Origin: Chitinophaga deserti
GTDB lineage: Bacteria > Bacteroidota > Bacteroidia > Chitinophagales > Chitinophagaceae
NCBI RefSeq assembly: GCF_003149455.1
Contig: NZ_QFFK01000001.1
Coordinates: forward strand, 62,001-126,000
Length of the DNA: 64,000 bases
Reading direction: 5' to 3'
Every line of letters begins with the position of its first letter. Position 1 is the first letter of the stretch. Below the pieces are notes generated by a model. The model did no database searches, was not told the DNA's origin, and saw nothing but the letters and a program-made list of their open reading frames with translations. Below are positions 63,259 to 64,000 of this stretch, one piece after another. Position numbers and translations under genes: made by a program.

Positions 63259-64000
63259 TTATCTTAATTCGGTAATAGCGCAGTGATCCATATCCCCGTA
63301 GTCGAGGTTTTCGCCTGCCATGCCCCAGATGAAGGTGTAGTTGCTGGTGCCTGAGCCGGAGTGGATAGACCAGGGAGGGGAAATTACGGCTTCGTTGTTC
63401 TGCATCCAGATATGCCGGGTTTCCTGTGGCTGGCCCCAGAAGTGGCAAACCGACTGGCCCTGCGGCACTTCGAAATAGAAATAAACTTCCATACGGCGGT
63501 CGTGGGTATGTGCCGGCATGGTATTCCAGGTATTTCCGGGTTTCAGCTCCGTCATACCCATTTGCAGCTGGCAGGTGGGGATTACGGAATTGACGAGTAA
63601 CTTATTGATTGTGCGGTGATTGGCAGTTTCCTGTGCGCCGAGGGTTACCACTTCTGCCTCTGCTTTCGTAACACGGCGTGTGGGGTAGGTCATATGCGCC
63701 GGGGTGGAGTTGAGGTAGAAAAGGGCGGGGGCTGCTGAGCCTGCGCTGGCGAAAATCACTTCTTTCTTTCCTTTTCCGATATAAAGGGCTTCTTTATGGC
63801 CCAGTTCAAATGCTTCTCCGTCAACGGTTACGGTGCCTGCGGCGCCTACGTTGATGATACCCAGTTCACGGCGTTCGAGGAAATAGTCTGCTTTCAGTGT
63901 ATCGGGAGCTTCGAGGCGGAGGGGTGCCCCAGCAGGCATGGCGCCACCGGTGATGAAACGGTCGTAATGACTATATACCAGCTTCACCTGCCCTGCTTCA
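63259..64000 (-). CDS. kduI: 5-keto-4-deoxyuronate isomerase, 5' end outside the window
   Basis: The frame is open at the window edge; the GTG at 63987 is not the real start, since residues EAGQ lead directly into [15 protein letters not shown], aligning with the interior of known KduI, so about 35 N-terminal residues are missing. Cupin zinc site: [13 protein letters not shown] supplies His, His and Glu, and [13 protein letters not shown] the last His. It turns 5-keto-4-deoxyuronate into 2,5-diketo-3-deoxygluconate, the substrate of KduD encoded two genes downstream. Confidence 0.93.
   Translation of the reverse strand, partial: EAGQVKLVYSHYDRFITGGAMPAGAPLRLEAPDTLKADYFLERRELGIINVGAAGTVTVDGEAFELGHKEALYIGKGKKEVIFASAGSAAPALFYLNSTPAHMTYPTRRVTKAEAEVVTLGAQETANHRTINKLLVNSVIPTCQLQMGMTELKPGNTWNTMPAHTHDRRMEVYFYFEVPQGQSVCHFWGQPQETRHIWMQNNEAVISPPWSIHSGSGTSNYTFIWGMAGENLDYGDMDHCAITELR

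Overview
The window looks like a chromosomal segment of a Bacteroidota member, most likely a Chitinophagaceae (Chitinophaga-like) soil glycan degrader. The grounds are three SusC/SusD pairs, FecR/ECF sigma regulation, many lipoproteins with a Cys lipobox, weak ribosome binding sites, TAnnTTTG-type promoter candidates and base composition near 50% GC by eye, with AT-rich islands. No database search was run; families were assigned by reading motifs.

Layout. (1) 1-5.9 kb, plus strand: a truncated GT-B-like glycosyltransferase, a DxD glycosyltransferase, a GT10 fucosyltransferase-like protein, a C39-peptidase ABC exporter and an HlyD adaptor. This resembles the distal part of a peptide-export locus with sugar-transfer genes; the front end lies outside the window. 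(2) 5.9-17.6 kb, minus strand: a GH43 glycosidase, a small basic protein, then an ECF sigma - FecR - SusC - SusD - fasciclin - DUF5007-like operon. (3) 17.8-32.5 kb, mixed genes: an FMN lactate dehydrogenase, an AT-rich islet with SUKH-like and barstar immunity genes, tRNA-Asp, a methyltransferase, an unknown lipoprotein/repeat-protein pair, a GH88 enzyme, a nuclease, a thioesterase, a cysteine-free redoxin, YceI with a divergent HxlR regulator, an AraC regulator, and a MauE/DoxX protein with a small Cys-containing secreted peptide.

(4) 32.5-51.1 kb: two polysaccharide utilisation loci that meet at two convergent GH92 alpha-mannosidases. The first has an ECF/FecR-controlled SusCD pair, with an AT-rich SusD and SusC barrel. 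The second has a LacI-type regulator, SusC and SusD. Four operator-like palindromes with an AAATCGATTT-type core lie upstream of both GH92 genes and the LacI-linked SusC, so one LacI protein may control both mannosidases. The leader of that SusC contains a five-unit tandem repeat of 43-44 bp with conserved hairpin potential, the most unusual non-coding structure here.

(5) 51.3-57.9 kb: a mini zincin-motif protein, two tandem paralogous lipoproteins, a copper chaperone, a Cu+ P-type ATPase and a CPA2 antiporter. (6) 58-64 kb, minus strand: a tight uronate-catabolism operon kduI (cut by the window end) - GH105/DUF4861 - kduD - lacI - GH88. It fits removal of unsaturated uronic acids from pectin- or glycosaminoglycan-like fragments and their entry into the KduI/KduD route.
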